Counted from the stretch's first letter, positions 1-5,798 are shown. The stretch is DNA of 7,085 nucleotides from Armatimonadota bacterium (GCA_026419655.1 JANZZA010000095.1:1-7085), one strand, 5' to 3'. The notes: a model not told the origin generated them from the letters alone. A program made the numbers and translations.

Positions 1-1
1 G

Positions 2-58
2 GAGAAAGGCCACATGCGGCGGCTTCTTGACCTGCGAAAGGAACTGGGCCTGGCTTGA
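2..58 (+). CDS. Possible 3' end of a convergent plus-strand gene (partial)
   Basis: The frame starting at base 2 is open from the window edge to a TGA at 56-58 and reads as an amphipathic, charged C-terminus ending in LLDLRKELGLA. It stops about 40 bp before the strong hairpin at 97-127, as expected for a gene converging on the minus-strand operon and sharing its terminator. Only 18 codons are visible, so no family can be named. A 14-codon open frame from the ATG at 14 is the alternative reading, and chance openness cannot be excluded. Confidence 0.4.
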   Translation, partial: EKGHMRRLLDLRKELGLA

Positions 59-96
59 GCGCTGCCTCACGGCTCCCAATAGGCCAAGCATAAGAG

Positions 97-127
97 AACG
101 GCCCTGCGATGAAACCGCAGGGCCGTT
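97..127. terminator. Strong bidirectional hairpin terminator downstream of the SOD gene
   Basis: A perfect 12-bp stem (AACGGCCCTGCG at 97-108, complement at 116-127) encloses a 7-base loop. On the minus strand it is followed by a moderately T-rich run (TTCTCTTATGCTT), and on the plus strand by TTTCTC. It lies 50 bp beyond the SOD stop codon and 39 bp beyond the TGA of the possible plus-strand gene, so it probably ends transcription from both sides. The T-tracts are imperfect, but the stem is the strongest simple hairpin seen here. Confidence 0.82.
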
Positions 128-176
128 TCTCGCTCTCGCGGTGGTGCTTGTCCGTCGGCTCTCGCCGTTCACGCAA

Positions 177-908
177 CTATTTCTGGGCGGCAGCCAGACG
201 TGCGCCGACGGCCTGCCAGTCCACGATGTCCATCAGCTTGGCCACGTAGTCCGCCCGCCGGTTCTGGTAGTCCAGGTAGTAGGCATGCTCCCATACGTCC
301 ACCGGCAGCAGCGGCACCATGCCCCAGCCAACCAGGTTGTTGTGAATTTCCGTCTGCATCACGACTAGCCGCTGGCCCACCGGCTCGTAGGCAAGCACGG
401 CCCACCCTGACCCAGCCACTGCGACTGCGGCGGCAGACAACCATTTTTTCAGGTTTTCGAGAGAGCCAAAGTCGCGCTCAATCATCGCCGCCAGATTATC
501 CGTGGGGGCCGAGCCGCCGGGCTTGAGGCTGGGCCAGTACAACGTGTGGAGCACGTGCCCCCCATAGTGGAAGGCCAAATCAGCCGAAAGGGCTTTGACC
601 GCAGCAGTGTCTCCTGCGCGAGCAGCCGCATCAATCGCCGCCAGCGTCTTGTTCAGGCCAGCCACATAGGCAACATGGTGCTTATCGTGGTGCAGCTCAA
701 GCTGCGTCTTGCTTATCACCGGCTCGAGGGCATCATAAGCATACGGCAGCGGGGGCAAAGTGTACTCGAGCTTCCCCTCAGCGTCCCGCTTTGCAGCATC
801 CAGCATTCTCTGCACCTCCTCTGGGATATCAGCATAACTCGCAGCGGAAAGGCCGGCCAGGCCCAGCCCGGCCAAGCCCGCCGCTCGAAGAAAGCTCCTC
901 CGGTCCAC
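177..908 (-). CDS. sod: Tat-exported Fe/Mn-family superoxide dismutase
   Basis: This enzyme dismutates superoxide to O2 and H2O2. With the GTG start at 908 it has 243 residues. Residues 1-26 form a twin-arginine signal (DRRSFLR, then an Ala/Gly/Leu-rich segment and ASYA before the mature protein), so it should act outside the membrane, folded with its metal. The four metal ligands of the family are visible: His73 (in LELHHDKHH), His121 (VLHTLYW), and Asp204 and His208 (in DVWEHAYYLDY). Tyr81 is the usual gateway tyrosine. The position of the MnSOD active-site Gln is His189 (TEIHNN), with Gly at the alternative FeSOD Gln site, as in archaeal-type enzymes, so the metal cannot be assigned. In-frame GTGs also exist at 923 and 917, but only the one at 908 has GGAGG (917-921) at 8 bp. 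It is the last gene of the string, 92 bp after osmC. Confidence 0.93.
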   Translation of the reverse strand: MDRRSFLRAAGLAGLGLAGLSAASYADIPEEVQRMLDAAKRDAEGKLEYTLPPLPYAYDALEPVISKTQLELHHDKHHVAYVAGLNKTLAAIDAAARAGDTAAVKALSADLAFHYGGHVLHTLYWPSLKPGGSAPTDNLAAMIERDFGSLENLKKWLSAAAVAVAGSGWAVLAYEPVGQRLVVMQTEIHNNLVGWGMVPLLPVDVWEHAYYLDYQNRRADYVAKLMDIVDWQAVGARLAAAQK

Positions 909-916
909 CCTACGCA

Positions 917-921
917 CCTCC
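917..921 (-). promoter_or_regulatory. Ribosome binding site that decides the SOD start
   Basis: GGAGG on the minus strand lies 8 bp before the GTG at 908. The longer in-frame alternatives at 923 and 917 would overlap or abut this site and have no Shine-Dalgarno sequence of their own. Starting at 908 also puts the twin arginines at residues 3-4, close to the N-terminus. Confidence 0.7.
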
Positions 922-941
922 ACCAGGTCTTAAACGGCACC

Positions 942-987
942 AGGGCCGGCCGAGAGCTCCGAGGCGCCAAAAGCCTCGGCCGGCCCT
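942..987 (-). repeat. Long inverted repeat with an overlapping alternative hairpin between osmC and sod
   Basis: A perfect 13-bp inverted repeat (942-954 with 975-987) spans a 20-base loop. A second, 7-bp hairpin (CCGAGGC at 959-965 with GCCTCGG at 973-979) uses part of the same right arm, so the two folds exclude each other. The element sits in the 92-bp gap ahead of the SOD ribosome binding site. No T-run follows on the minus strand, so it looks more like an attenuation, processing or mRNA-stability structure than a simple terminator. Confidence 0.6.
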
Positions 988-1000
988 TGCTCAATGTACC

Positions 1001-1438
1001 TTACCCGCCACAGCAAGAGCAGCCCGACTTCCCCGAAGCCGCCGTCACTTCTACGTCCACCGCACGCTTGATAGTCCCGCGCACCGAGCAAGCCTGGGTG
1101 GCGTGTCGCAGAATCGCCTGCATGCGCTCATCGGGCAGGGCTTCGGGGAGATGCAGGTGCAGCTTGAAGTTGGTCCAGTGCTGTTCCCCATCTTCCTCGG
1201 CCTTTTCGGCGCTGGCGGTCACTGTCATTCCCTCGTAGGGAATCCCGCGTTCCTTGCAGTGCAGCGCGGCGACCATGCCGAAGCACTCCGCCAGGGCTGC
1301 CAGAAAGATTTCCGGCGGAAGAGGGGCCGTGCCCGTACCGCCCATTTCTGGCGGTACGTCTGCCTTGACCTCGTACCCCCTGATGTCGGCCGAGAAGACC
1401 GTCGGCCCAACGTTCTTGGCGGTCACTTCGATTTTCAT
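1001..1438 (-). CDS. OsmC/Ohr-family peroxide-reducing protein with Cys-rich C-terminal tail
   Basis: OsmC-family proteins are cytosolic dimers that reduce hydroperoxides, with organic peroxides preferred by the Ohr branch, using two cysteines. The product has 145 residues, close to the family's usual 140. The motif region LPPEIFLAALAECFGM carries the first reactive Cys (Cys52), and HATQACSVRGTI carries the second (Cys117). The protein ends in GKSGCSCCGG, with Cys140, Cys142 and Cys143 in a flexible Gly/Ser context beyond the normal fold; this tail is not needed for the fold and may bind metal or thiols. The ATG at 1438 has GGAGG at 8 bp (1447-1451); the GTG at 1447 would overlap that site. 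It lies 123 bp after the peroxiredoxin gene. OsmC versus Ohr versus an uncharacterised OsmC-like branch cannot be settled by eye. Confidence 0.9.
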   Translation of the reverse strand: MKIEVTAKNVGPTVFSADIRGYEVKADVPPEMGGTGTAPLPPEIFLAALAECFGMVAALHCKERGIPYEGMTVTASAEKAEEDGEQHWTNFKLHLHLPEALPDERMQAILRHATQACSVRGTIKRAVDVEVTAASGKSGCSCCGG

Positions 1439-1451
1439 GCTTCTCACCTCC

Positions 1452-1483
1452 GTGTCTGCAGGACACTGCGCCGTGCCCGGCGC
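1452..1483 (-). promoter_or_regulatory. Two small hairpins in the osmC leader
   Basis: GTGTC (1452-1456) pairs with GACAC (1462-1466) around TGCAG, and GCGCCG (1468-1473) pairs with CGGCGC (1478-1483) around a 4-base loop. The first abuts the Shine-Dalgarno sequence (1447-1451) and could affect its accessibility or protect the 5' end of a processed message. The stems are short, and no convincing -35/-10 pair was found in the 1439-1561 gap. Confidence 0.4.
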
Positions 1484-1561
1484 CCTTCCTCAATGCCATC
1501 CTTCGTTGTCCCAACCTCTAGCTCAGCGGCCCCGTGCGTCCTCGGAGGCCTGTGCATGCAA

Positions 1562-2206
1562 CTAACCCAGCTCCCGGTAGCAGAACCACCAGTCGTAGCC
1601 CTCATACTGCTGCAGGCGCTGGCGAGCGGTTTCCTCGTCCCCAGGCGGTGGGACTATGACCCTGTCGCCAATCAGCTCGTTTTCTGGCCAGTTGGCAGGC
1701 AGGGCCACCCTGTTGGCGTCCGAGACCTGTAGGGCCTTCACTATCCGGACGATCTCCTCCATGTTGCGGCCGACTTCCTGCGGGTAATACAGCATCGCCC
1801 GGATTACGCCCTTGTCGTCCACAATGAATACCGCGCGCACCGTGTTGCTGCCCTTGCCGGGATGTATCATGCCAAGCATTTCCGCCACCTGGCCCCGGTC
1901 GTCGGCGATGATGGGGTACTCAATCTCCACGCCCAGGTTTTCCTTTATCCACTGAGTCCACTTCATGTGCGAGAAAACCTGGTCAATGCTGAGCCCTATC
2001 AGCTCGCAGTTAAGCTCACGAAACCTGTCATAGCGCTTCTGGAAAGCCACGAACTCCGTCGTGCACACCGGTGTAAAGTCGGCCGGGTGGCTGAAAAGTA
2101 CAAACCATTTTCCTGCGTAGTCGTCCGGTAGCGTCTTCTTTCCGTGGGTAGTCTTCACTTCAACCTGCGGGAACTTCTCGCCAATCAACGGTATGCGCCC
2201 TTCCAT
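1562..2206 (-). CDS. Peroxiredoxin, Prx6 / archaeal thioredoxin-peroxidase type
   Basis: This is a cytosolic thiol peroxidase that reduces H2O2 and small peroxides. At 214 residues it has the length of the long Prx6-type enzymes, with a thioredoxin fold in the first 160 residues and a C-terminal arm. The active-site loop HPADFTPVCTTEF holds Pro41, Thr45 and the peroxidatic Cys48; Arg124 (in NTVRAVF) fits the conserved active-site Arg. The arm ends in YDWWFC, so Cys209 matches the resolving Cys213 of the Aeropyrum pernix enzyme. The second arm cysteine of that protein (Cys207) is Gly here. Cys67 is an extra cysteine. The ATG at 2206 has GAGGAGGG about 6 bp upstream. It follows fprA by 115 bp, a gap with its own promoter candidate. 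The electron donor (thioredoxin or a rubredoxin-type system) is not shown by the sequence. Confidence 0.95.
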   Translation of the reverse strand: MEGRIPLIGEKFPQVEVKTTHGKKTLPDDYAGKWFVLFSHPADFTPVCTTEFVAFQKRYDRFRELNCELIGLSIDQVFSHMKWTQWIKENLGVEIEYPIIADDRGQVAEMLGMIHPGKGSNTVRAVFIVDDKGVIRAMLYYPQEVGRNMEEIVRIVKALQVSDANRVALPANWPENELIGDRVIVPPPGDEETARQRLQQYEGYDWWFCYRELG

Positions 2207-2243
2207 GCTAATCCCTCCTCGCGATATATAACCACGTTACTTC

Positions 2244-2270
2244 ATTTTAACCGCCGTGTCGCACCGTCAA
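2244..2270 (-). promoter_or_regulatory. Candidate internal promoter before the peroxiredoxin gene
   Basis: TTGACG (minus strand, 2265-2270) and TAAAAT (2244-2249) each match the sigma70 consensus at five of six bases, but the spacer is only 15 bp. Initiation would fall near 2237, giving a leader of about 30 bases to the ATG at 2206. The 115-bp gap is the most A+T-rich stretch among the left-hand genes. The short spacer keeps confidence low. Confidence 0.35.
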
Positions 2271-2321
2271 ACCTGTTTTTCGACGACCCTTGCCGCGAAG
2301 TGGACAACGACCAGGAGAATC

Positions 2322-3515
2322 TTACTTGCCGCTGCTGACAGCTTCCGCGATAGCTGTACCTAGCTGCCTGCACGAAGCCAGGTCGCTTTCCGTGGGCACG
2401 AGATGAGCTGTTACCGGCTCGCCCACTACTTTCATTTTCAGGTCCGCAAGGCGCTGAGCGATGAATTTGGGGGCCTCCCCGCTCCAGCCATACGACCCAA
2501 AAGCGGCGCCCACCTTGCCTCGAAGATTCAGCGTGGCCAGTGAACTGAGCAGGTCCCACACCGGCTTCACGGCATCCCCGTTTATGGTCAGGCTGCCCAC
2601 GGCCACAGCGTCCGCTGCCTCTAGCTGATCTATGACGTCGCCAGCGGACACCCCGCTCAGGTCGAAAAGAGCCACGCTCATTCCGGCCTGCCTGGCGCCC
2701 TCGGCTATTTCCTCGGCCATTCGCGCCGTATTGCCATAAGATGATGCGTAGAACACAAGTAGCCGCCTGGTGCTGTCAGGCTCCGGCTGGGTAGCCCACT
2801 GGCGGTAAAGATCGAGGTACTCTTCGACACCGCGGCGGATTATTGGGCCATGGCTTGGGCAGACCATGCGCACATCCAGCGCCGCCACTTTGTCCAGAGC
2901 CTGCAGCGCGTATTGCTTGAATGGCCGCATAATCACGTTGAAGTAGTAGCGGAATTCGTGGCTGTAGTCGGCGACGAGGTCGTTAAAGAGCCGGTCATCA
3001 CAGTAATGAGCACCGAGAAAGTCGCAAGGGAAAAGAATCCCGTCGGGTTCGAGATAAGTGAACATGGTATCGGGCCAGTGAAGGAAAGGCGCGATGATGA
3101 ATCTCAGTCGTCGGCCGCCGAGGTCTATAACGTCTTCATCGCCGACGATTAGCGGCTCACAGTCGCGGTTGAGCAGGCCTTCTAGAAAGCGCCGGGCGTT
3201 GCGCGCACACACAACCTGGGCACCCCCGGCAGCCCTCAGCACGGCATCTAACGCTCCAGAATGGTCTGGCTCCGTGTGATTCACCACGACGTAGCTCAGG
3301 CCAGCAATGTCCATGACACGGCCGACGTTGTCGAGCAGCACGTCTGTGAACTGGCGCTTGACGACCTCGACCAGCGCGGATTTTTGCTCGCCCTGAATGA
3401 GGTATGAGTTATAGGTTGTGCCCCTGGGGGCGTGCATTATGACGTCGAAGATGCGTATTTGCGGGTCAAGAGCACCCACCCAGTGGATCCCTGGCGCAAT
3501 TTCTACTGGAAGCAC
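2322..3515 (-). CDS. fprA: A-type flavodiiron protein (O2/NO reductase)
   Basis: Flavodiiron proteins reduce O2 to water, or NO to N2O, in the cytoplasm with electrons from rubredoxin or similar carriers. The product has 397 residues, the normal two-domain length. Residues 1-245 are the metallo-beta-lactamase-like diiron domain, with ligands His80, Glu82, Asp84 (in NHTEPDHSG), His146 (FLHWPD), Asp165 (FPCDFLG) and His222 (PSHGP); His85 is the usual extra conserved His. Residues 252-397 are the flavodoxin domain, with the FMN-phosphate loop YASSYGNTA at 256-264. All ligands are present, so the enzyme should be active. No C-terminal rubredoxin or flavin-reductase extension exists, so the separate rubredoxin gene 60 bp upstream is the obvious donor. 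The GTG at 3515 is chosen because GGAGG lies 9 bp before it; the nearby ATG at 3522 is out of frame. Confidence 0.96.
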   Translation of the reverse strand: MLPVEIAPGIHWVGALDPQIRIFDVIMHAPRGTTYNSYLIQGEQKSALVEVVKRQFTDVLLDNVGRVMDIAGLSYVVVNHTEPDHSGALDAVLRAAGGAQVVCARNARRFLEGLLNRDCEPLIVGDEDVIDLGGRRLRFIIAPFLHWPDTMFTYLEPDGILFPCDFLGAHYCDDRLFNDLVADYSHEFRYYFNVIMRPFKQYALQALDKVAALDVRMVCPSHGPIIRRGVEEYLDLYRQWATQPEPDSTRRLLVFYASSYGNTARMAEEIAEGARQAGMSVALFDLSGVSAGDVIDQLEAADAVAVGSLTINGDAVKPVWDLLSSLATLNLRGKVGAAFGSYGWSGEAPKFIAQRLADLKMKVVGEPVTAHLVPTESDLASCRQLGTAIAEAVSSGK

Positions 3516-3575
3516 CCTGCATGCCCTCCGGTCAGGAAAGGCTAACCCTGGAGCGCCGAGATAGTGCGTCTCCGG

Positions 3576-3734
3576 CTACTCCACCGGCTCGAACATGTCC
3601 TTGCCGACGCCACATTCCGGGCATGCCCAGTCCTCTGGCAGGTCCTCGAAGGCGGTGCCCGGCGGAATACCGTTGTCGGGGTCTCCTACGGCGGGATCAT
3701 AAACGTAGCTGCAAGCCATGCACTGGTATTTCAT
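3576..3734 (-). CDS. Rubredoxin
   Basis: This is a 52-residue one-iron electron carrier of the usual rubredoxin length. Iron ligands are Cys5 and Cys8 (KYQCMACSYVYDP) and Cys38 and Cys41 (WACPECGVGKDMFE). The aromatic core (Tyr4, Tyr10, Tyr12, Trp36, Phe48) and the central DPDNGIPPGTAFEDLPEDW stretch are typical. One departure is Ser9 where most rubredoxins have Gly after the first CxxC. It probably carries electrons to the flavodiiron protein encoded 60 bp downstream, and possibly to rubrerythrin. The ATG at 3734 follows AGGGG at about 9-10 bp. An in-frame ATG six codons upstream (3752) would place that ribosome binding site inside the gene, so it is less likely. Confidence 0.97.
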   Translation of the reverse strand: MKYQCMACSYVYDPAVGDPDNGIPPGTAFEDLPEDWACPECGVGKDMFEPVE

Positions 3735-3810
3735 CTTCGCTTCCCCTCTCATTTTGGGGCCGTGGCGGCCACTTGTTGCTTAGCCGCAAGGCTACCGTCC
3801 TCTTCGCCGC

Positions 3811-4479
3811 TCATTTGAACAGGTCCGACGTTTCCTTGCACCACAAGAGAAGGTCCAGTTCCTCCACCGTAATGCCCATCGCCTGGGCCACGTCCACCAT
3901 CGCCTCCTCGATTTCCATATACTTTCGCCGCGACAGCGACCGCGGCATCTCCTCGATCACACCCAGGTGCACCAGATTTCTCAGAATATGCCTGTCGAGA
4001 ATAGCCATACCCGCGGCGCGGCCGATGTTGCGAAGAAAATGCGTGGCTTCCTTGTAGCCCAGCCCGCGCACGTTTGCCACCAGCCACTCTCGCGCTGCCC
4101 GGGGCTCGCCAAGCCTGTCTAACGTCTCTCTTACCGCCAGGTGACCGTCTCTTGTGAATAGTTCCCTCAGTGCGACGACGTTGGCGGCCTTAGTATTGTG
4201 AAAGCGCACGCCTTTTAGCTGGCCGGCTACCTCACAGGCCTCTCCGCATAATAGCAGCCCGCAATCCCTCAGCCGCTCAACGGCTGCCCAGCACTGCCGC
4301 GCTTTCGACTGGGGCGTAAACAGACAAAACACCAGCTCTGCGAAGAGGTCCTCGTCGCTTGCCTCATCACCTAGCCGCCGGAACTCGCCCAGCCGCGTTT
4401 GGATTGCGTCCTTCAGGGCAACGTAGCGACGCTTCAGGTCATCTAGTGCGCGCTGTCTGACTGTCCCGCGCCGGCGCAT
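3811..4479 (-). CDS. ogg: N-glycosylase/DNA lyase, archaeal-type 8-oxoguanine glycosylase (Ogg2)
   Basis: This is a bifunctional base-excision-repair enzyme that removes 8-oxoguanine and cuts the abasic strand. The 222 residues match the Ogg2 family of the HhH-GPD superfamily. The helix-hairpin-helix VRGLGYKEATHFLRN contains the catalytic lysine Lys143, and AILDRHILRNL carries the catalytic aspartate Asp162. LVFCLFTPQSKA near residues 49-60 and the C-terminal LLWCKETSDLFK are also family-like; Ogg2 proteins characteristically end in a Lys that lies near the base pocket. There is no iron-sulfur Cys cluster, which separates it from endonuclease III. It starts 18 bp after the encapsulin stop, so the two are almost certainly co-transcribed. 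No good Shine-Dalgarno sequence precedes the ATG at 4479, which may mean translational coupling or a slightly different start. It removes a main product of Fenton chemistry, which fits the locus. Confidence 0.94.
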   Translation of the reverse strand: MRRRGTVRQRALDDLKRRYVALKDAIQTRLGEFRRLGDEASDEDLFAELVFCLFTPQSKARQCWAAVERLRDCGLLLCGEACEVAGQLKGVRFHNTKAANVVALRELFTRDGHLAVRETLDRLGEPRAAREWLVANVRGLGYKEATHFLRNIGRAAGMAILDRHILRNLVHLGVIEEMPRSLSRRKYMEIEEAMVDVAQAMGITVEELDLLLWCKETSDLFK

Positions 4480-4497
4480 CTAGGTATGCTTTCCAAC

Positions 4498-5286
4498 CTA
4501 CTTGCCGGTGACGACGCAGATGCCGGCCGGCTGCTTTATGCGCAGAGCGCCGGTCTCGAGGACCCTGAACAGGTGCGTCATGCCGTCGTTTCCGATGTAG
4601 GCGATCGTGAGGTCAACGCCGACGGCCAGGTCGGCCACGTGGGCGCCAACCTGCATGACGAGCAGCGTCTTTTCGGGCACGTGGCGCGACGAGAACAGGC
4701 CAGCCGCAGCGAGTTCTTCAATCATGTCCTCTAAATCCGCGCCCTGCGGGGTCCAGCGGTGGGTCAGGGCCAGAGTCTGAGGGCTGGCGACCAGGGCATA
4801 CGGGCCAGGGAAGCCAGCCTCAGCGAGCTTGGTGGTTGCCGCCACGACGTCCGAGAATAGCGCCTCACCGTCGCTCCAGTCGCCGCCCTTGACTTCAAGC
4901 CTGCCCGGCACGTTGAGCAGTCCAGGCGTGCCGCAAGCCTGGCAGCCCAGGAAAACCTCCTGGTCCTCGCGTGTCGCGCATTTGGCCGCGGCCATAGCTG
5001 CCGCCGACCAGTCCATGGCGCCGAGAACCTTGGCCTGCTCAAGCTGGCGCCAGTCAATGGCAAAATCCTCGCCGTTCTCACAAAGCTCGACGAGGACCGA
5101 CTTAGGCCCCTCGGGTCCTATTTGCACTGTTGGGACAGCAGTCACCCCAGCTCCCAGCGGCCCGAAAAGCGGCAGCACTCGTCGGCCCACGAGAAGATTC
5201 CTGGCAGTGTTGACCACAACCTCCTCTAGCTGTTCCCACTGCTCTTCGCTAAGTGGTGCTGCATCGCGCCCGAGATAACTAGCCAT
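4498..5286 (-). CDS. Family 1 encapsulin shell protein
   Basis: Encapsulins have the HK97 phage-capsid fold and self-assemble into hollow protein shells that hold cargo enzymes. The 262 residues match Thermotoga maritima-type family 1 shells (about 265), which form 60-subunit T=1 cages. Similarity to that protein is visible at the N-terminal helix (APLSEEQW versus APLTEKQW), the segment around EDQEVFLGC (EDEVIFRGC), GPYALVASPQ (GPYTLVINTD) and the C-terminal strands (HLFRVLETGALRI). An unusual CxxC (Cys115, Cys118) follows in GCQACGTPGLL; the T. maritima protein has only the first Cys. The gene lies 24 bp after the ferritin-like cargo gene, with AGGGGG 8 bp before the ATG at 5286. The pair should form an iron-storage compartment. 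No protease domain or phage genes surround it, so it is not a prophage capsid remnant. Confidence 0.93.
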   Translation of the reverse strand: MASYLGRDAAPLSEEQWEQLEEVVVNTARNLLVGRRVLPLFGPLGAGVTAVPTVQIGPEGPKSVLVELCENGEDFAIDWRQLEQAKVLGAMDWSAAAMAAAKCATREDQEVFLGCQACGTPGLLNVPGRLEVKGGDWSDGEALFSDVVAATTKLAEAGFPGPYALVASPQTLALTHRWTPQGADLEDMIEELAAAGLFSSRHVPEKTLLVMQVGAHVADLAVGVDLTIAYIGNDGMTHLFRVLETGALRIKQPAGICVVTGK

Positions 5287-5310
5287 TGTCTAAGCCCCCT
5301 TTTGTGCCGG

Positions 5311-5784
5311 CTACTCGCCAGCCTTTGACTGGCCGGAAAGATCTCCGACGGTCGGCTTGCGGTCGTCTGGTCCCTCGGCCTCTTCCAGAAGCTCCTCAAA
5401 CTCTTCGAGGTGGTCCACTTCCTCGTCGCGGATATGGGCAAGGAGGCGCTGGATTTTGGGGTCTGCAATAGCTGCGATGTGGGCGTTGTACTGTTCAATG
5501 GCCTCCTTCTCCAGCTCGACGCCTCTGCGGTTGGCAGCCACCGGGTCTGAAGCGGCATACCGTACCTTTCGCGGAGTAAGCTCGGGCTCGCCGCCTAACT
5601 CCACTATCGCTTCGGCCAGCCACTCGATGTGCCGCATCTCGTCAAGGGCAATGTCGAACATTTCCATCTGGGTCGGACAGTGAGCAGTCACGACAAAATG
5701 CGAGTGCATGTACACCAGCGTTGCTTCCACTTCGCCCGTCAGATCATCGTTGAGCATACGGATTATTTCGGCCTTGTCAGCCAT
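5311..5784 (-). CDS. Bacterioferritin-like encapsulin cargo protein
   Basis: This is a four-helix diiron ferritin-like protein that probably oxidises Fe(II) and stores it as mineral inside the encapsulin shell. The 157 residues align with bacterioferritin: Glu18 (helix A), Glu49 and His52 (DEMRH, helix B), Glu90-Glu94 region (helix C), Glu122 and His125 (EEVDH, helix D). Met50 sits where bacterioferritin has its haem-ligand Met52. The short fifth helix of bacterioferritin is replaced by a charged linker (about 136-143) and the tail PTVGDLSG (144-151), which resembles the LTVGSL-type encapsulin-loading peptide. It is longer than the roughly 100-residue EncFtn cargo and is the first gene of the pair with the shell. 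The ATG at 5784 has AAGGAGG at 7 bp; the in-frame ATG at 5805 has no ribosome binding site. A DNA-protecting Dps or rubrerythrin is excluded by ligand spacing and the lack of a rubredoxin domain. Confidence 0.92.
   Translation of the reverse strand: MADKAEIIRMLNDDLTGEVEATLVYMHSHFVVTAHCPTQMEMFDIALDEMRHIEWLAEAIVELGGEPELTPRKVRYAASDPVAANRRGVELEKEAIEQYNAHIAAIADPKIQRLLAHIRDEEVDHLEEFEELLEEAEGPDDRKPTVGDLSGQSKAGE
5332..5355 (-). other. Encapsulin cargo-loading peptide coding segment
   Basis: These codons specify PTVGDLSG (residues 144-151) near the C-terminus of the ferritin-like protein, after a polar linker. Family 1 loading peptides have the core TVGSL; here Asp replaces Ser. The peptide should dock on the inner face of the shell encoded immediately downstream. 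No other protein in the window ends in a similar motif. Confidence 0.8.
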
Positions 5785-5791
5785 CGGCCTC

Positions 5792-5798
5792 CCTCCTT
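5792..5798 (-). promoter_or_regulatory. Ribosome binding site that decides the ferritin-like start
   Basis: AAGGAGG lies 7 bp before the ATG at 5784. The upstream in-frame ATG at 5805 would put this site inside the coding region and add a seven-residue head (MAKGGRP) with no counterpart in bacterioferritins. Confidence 0.85.

Noticed and set aside
546..1732. Long plus-strand open frames (546-1238 and 791-1732) opposite SOD, OsmC and peroxiredoxin.
   Set aside because: They are antisense to well-recognised genes, rich in Arg/Pro/Ser as expected of shadow frames in G+C-rich DNA, span intergenic gaps and match no family I recognise.
3759..3810. Short hairpins (GGCCG/CGGCC and AGCC/GGCT) between Ogg2 and rubredoxin as a terminator.
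   Set aside because: Stems are 4-5 bp and no T-run follows on the minus strand.
4498..5286. Encapsulin gene as a prophage major capsid protein.
   Set aside because: It has the length and segments of family 1 encapsulins, a tagged cargo gene adjacent, and no portal, terminase, protease or tail genes nearby.
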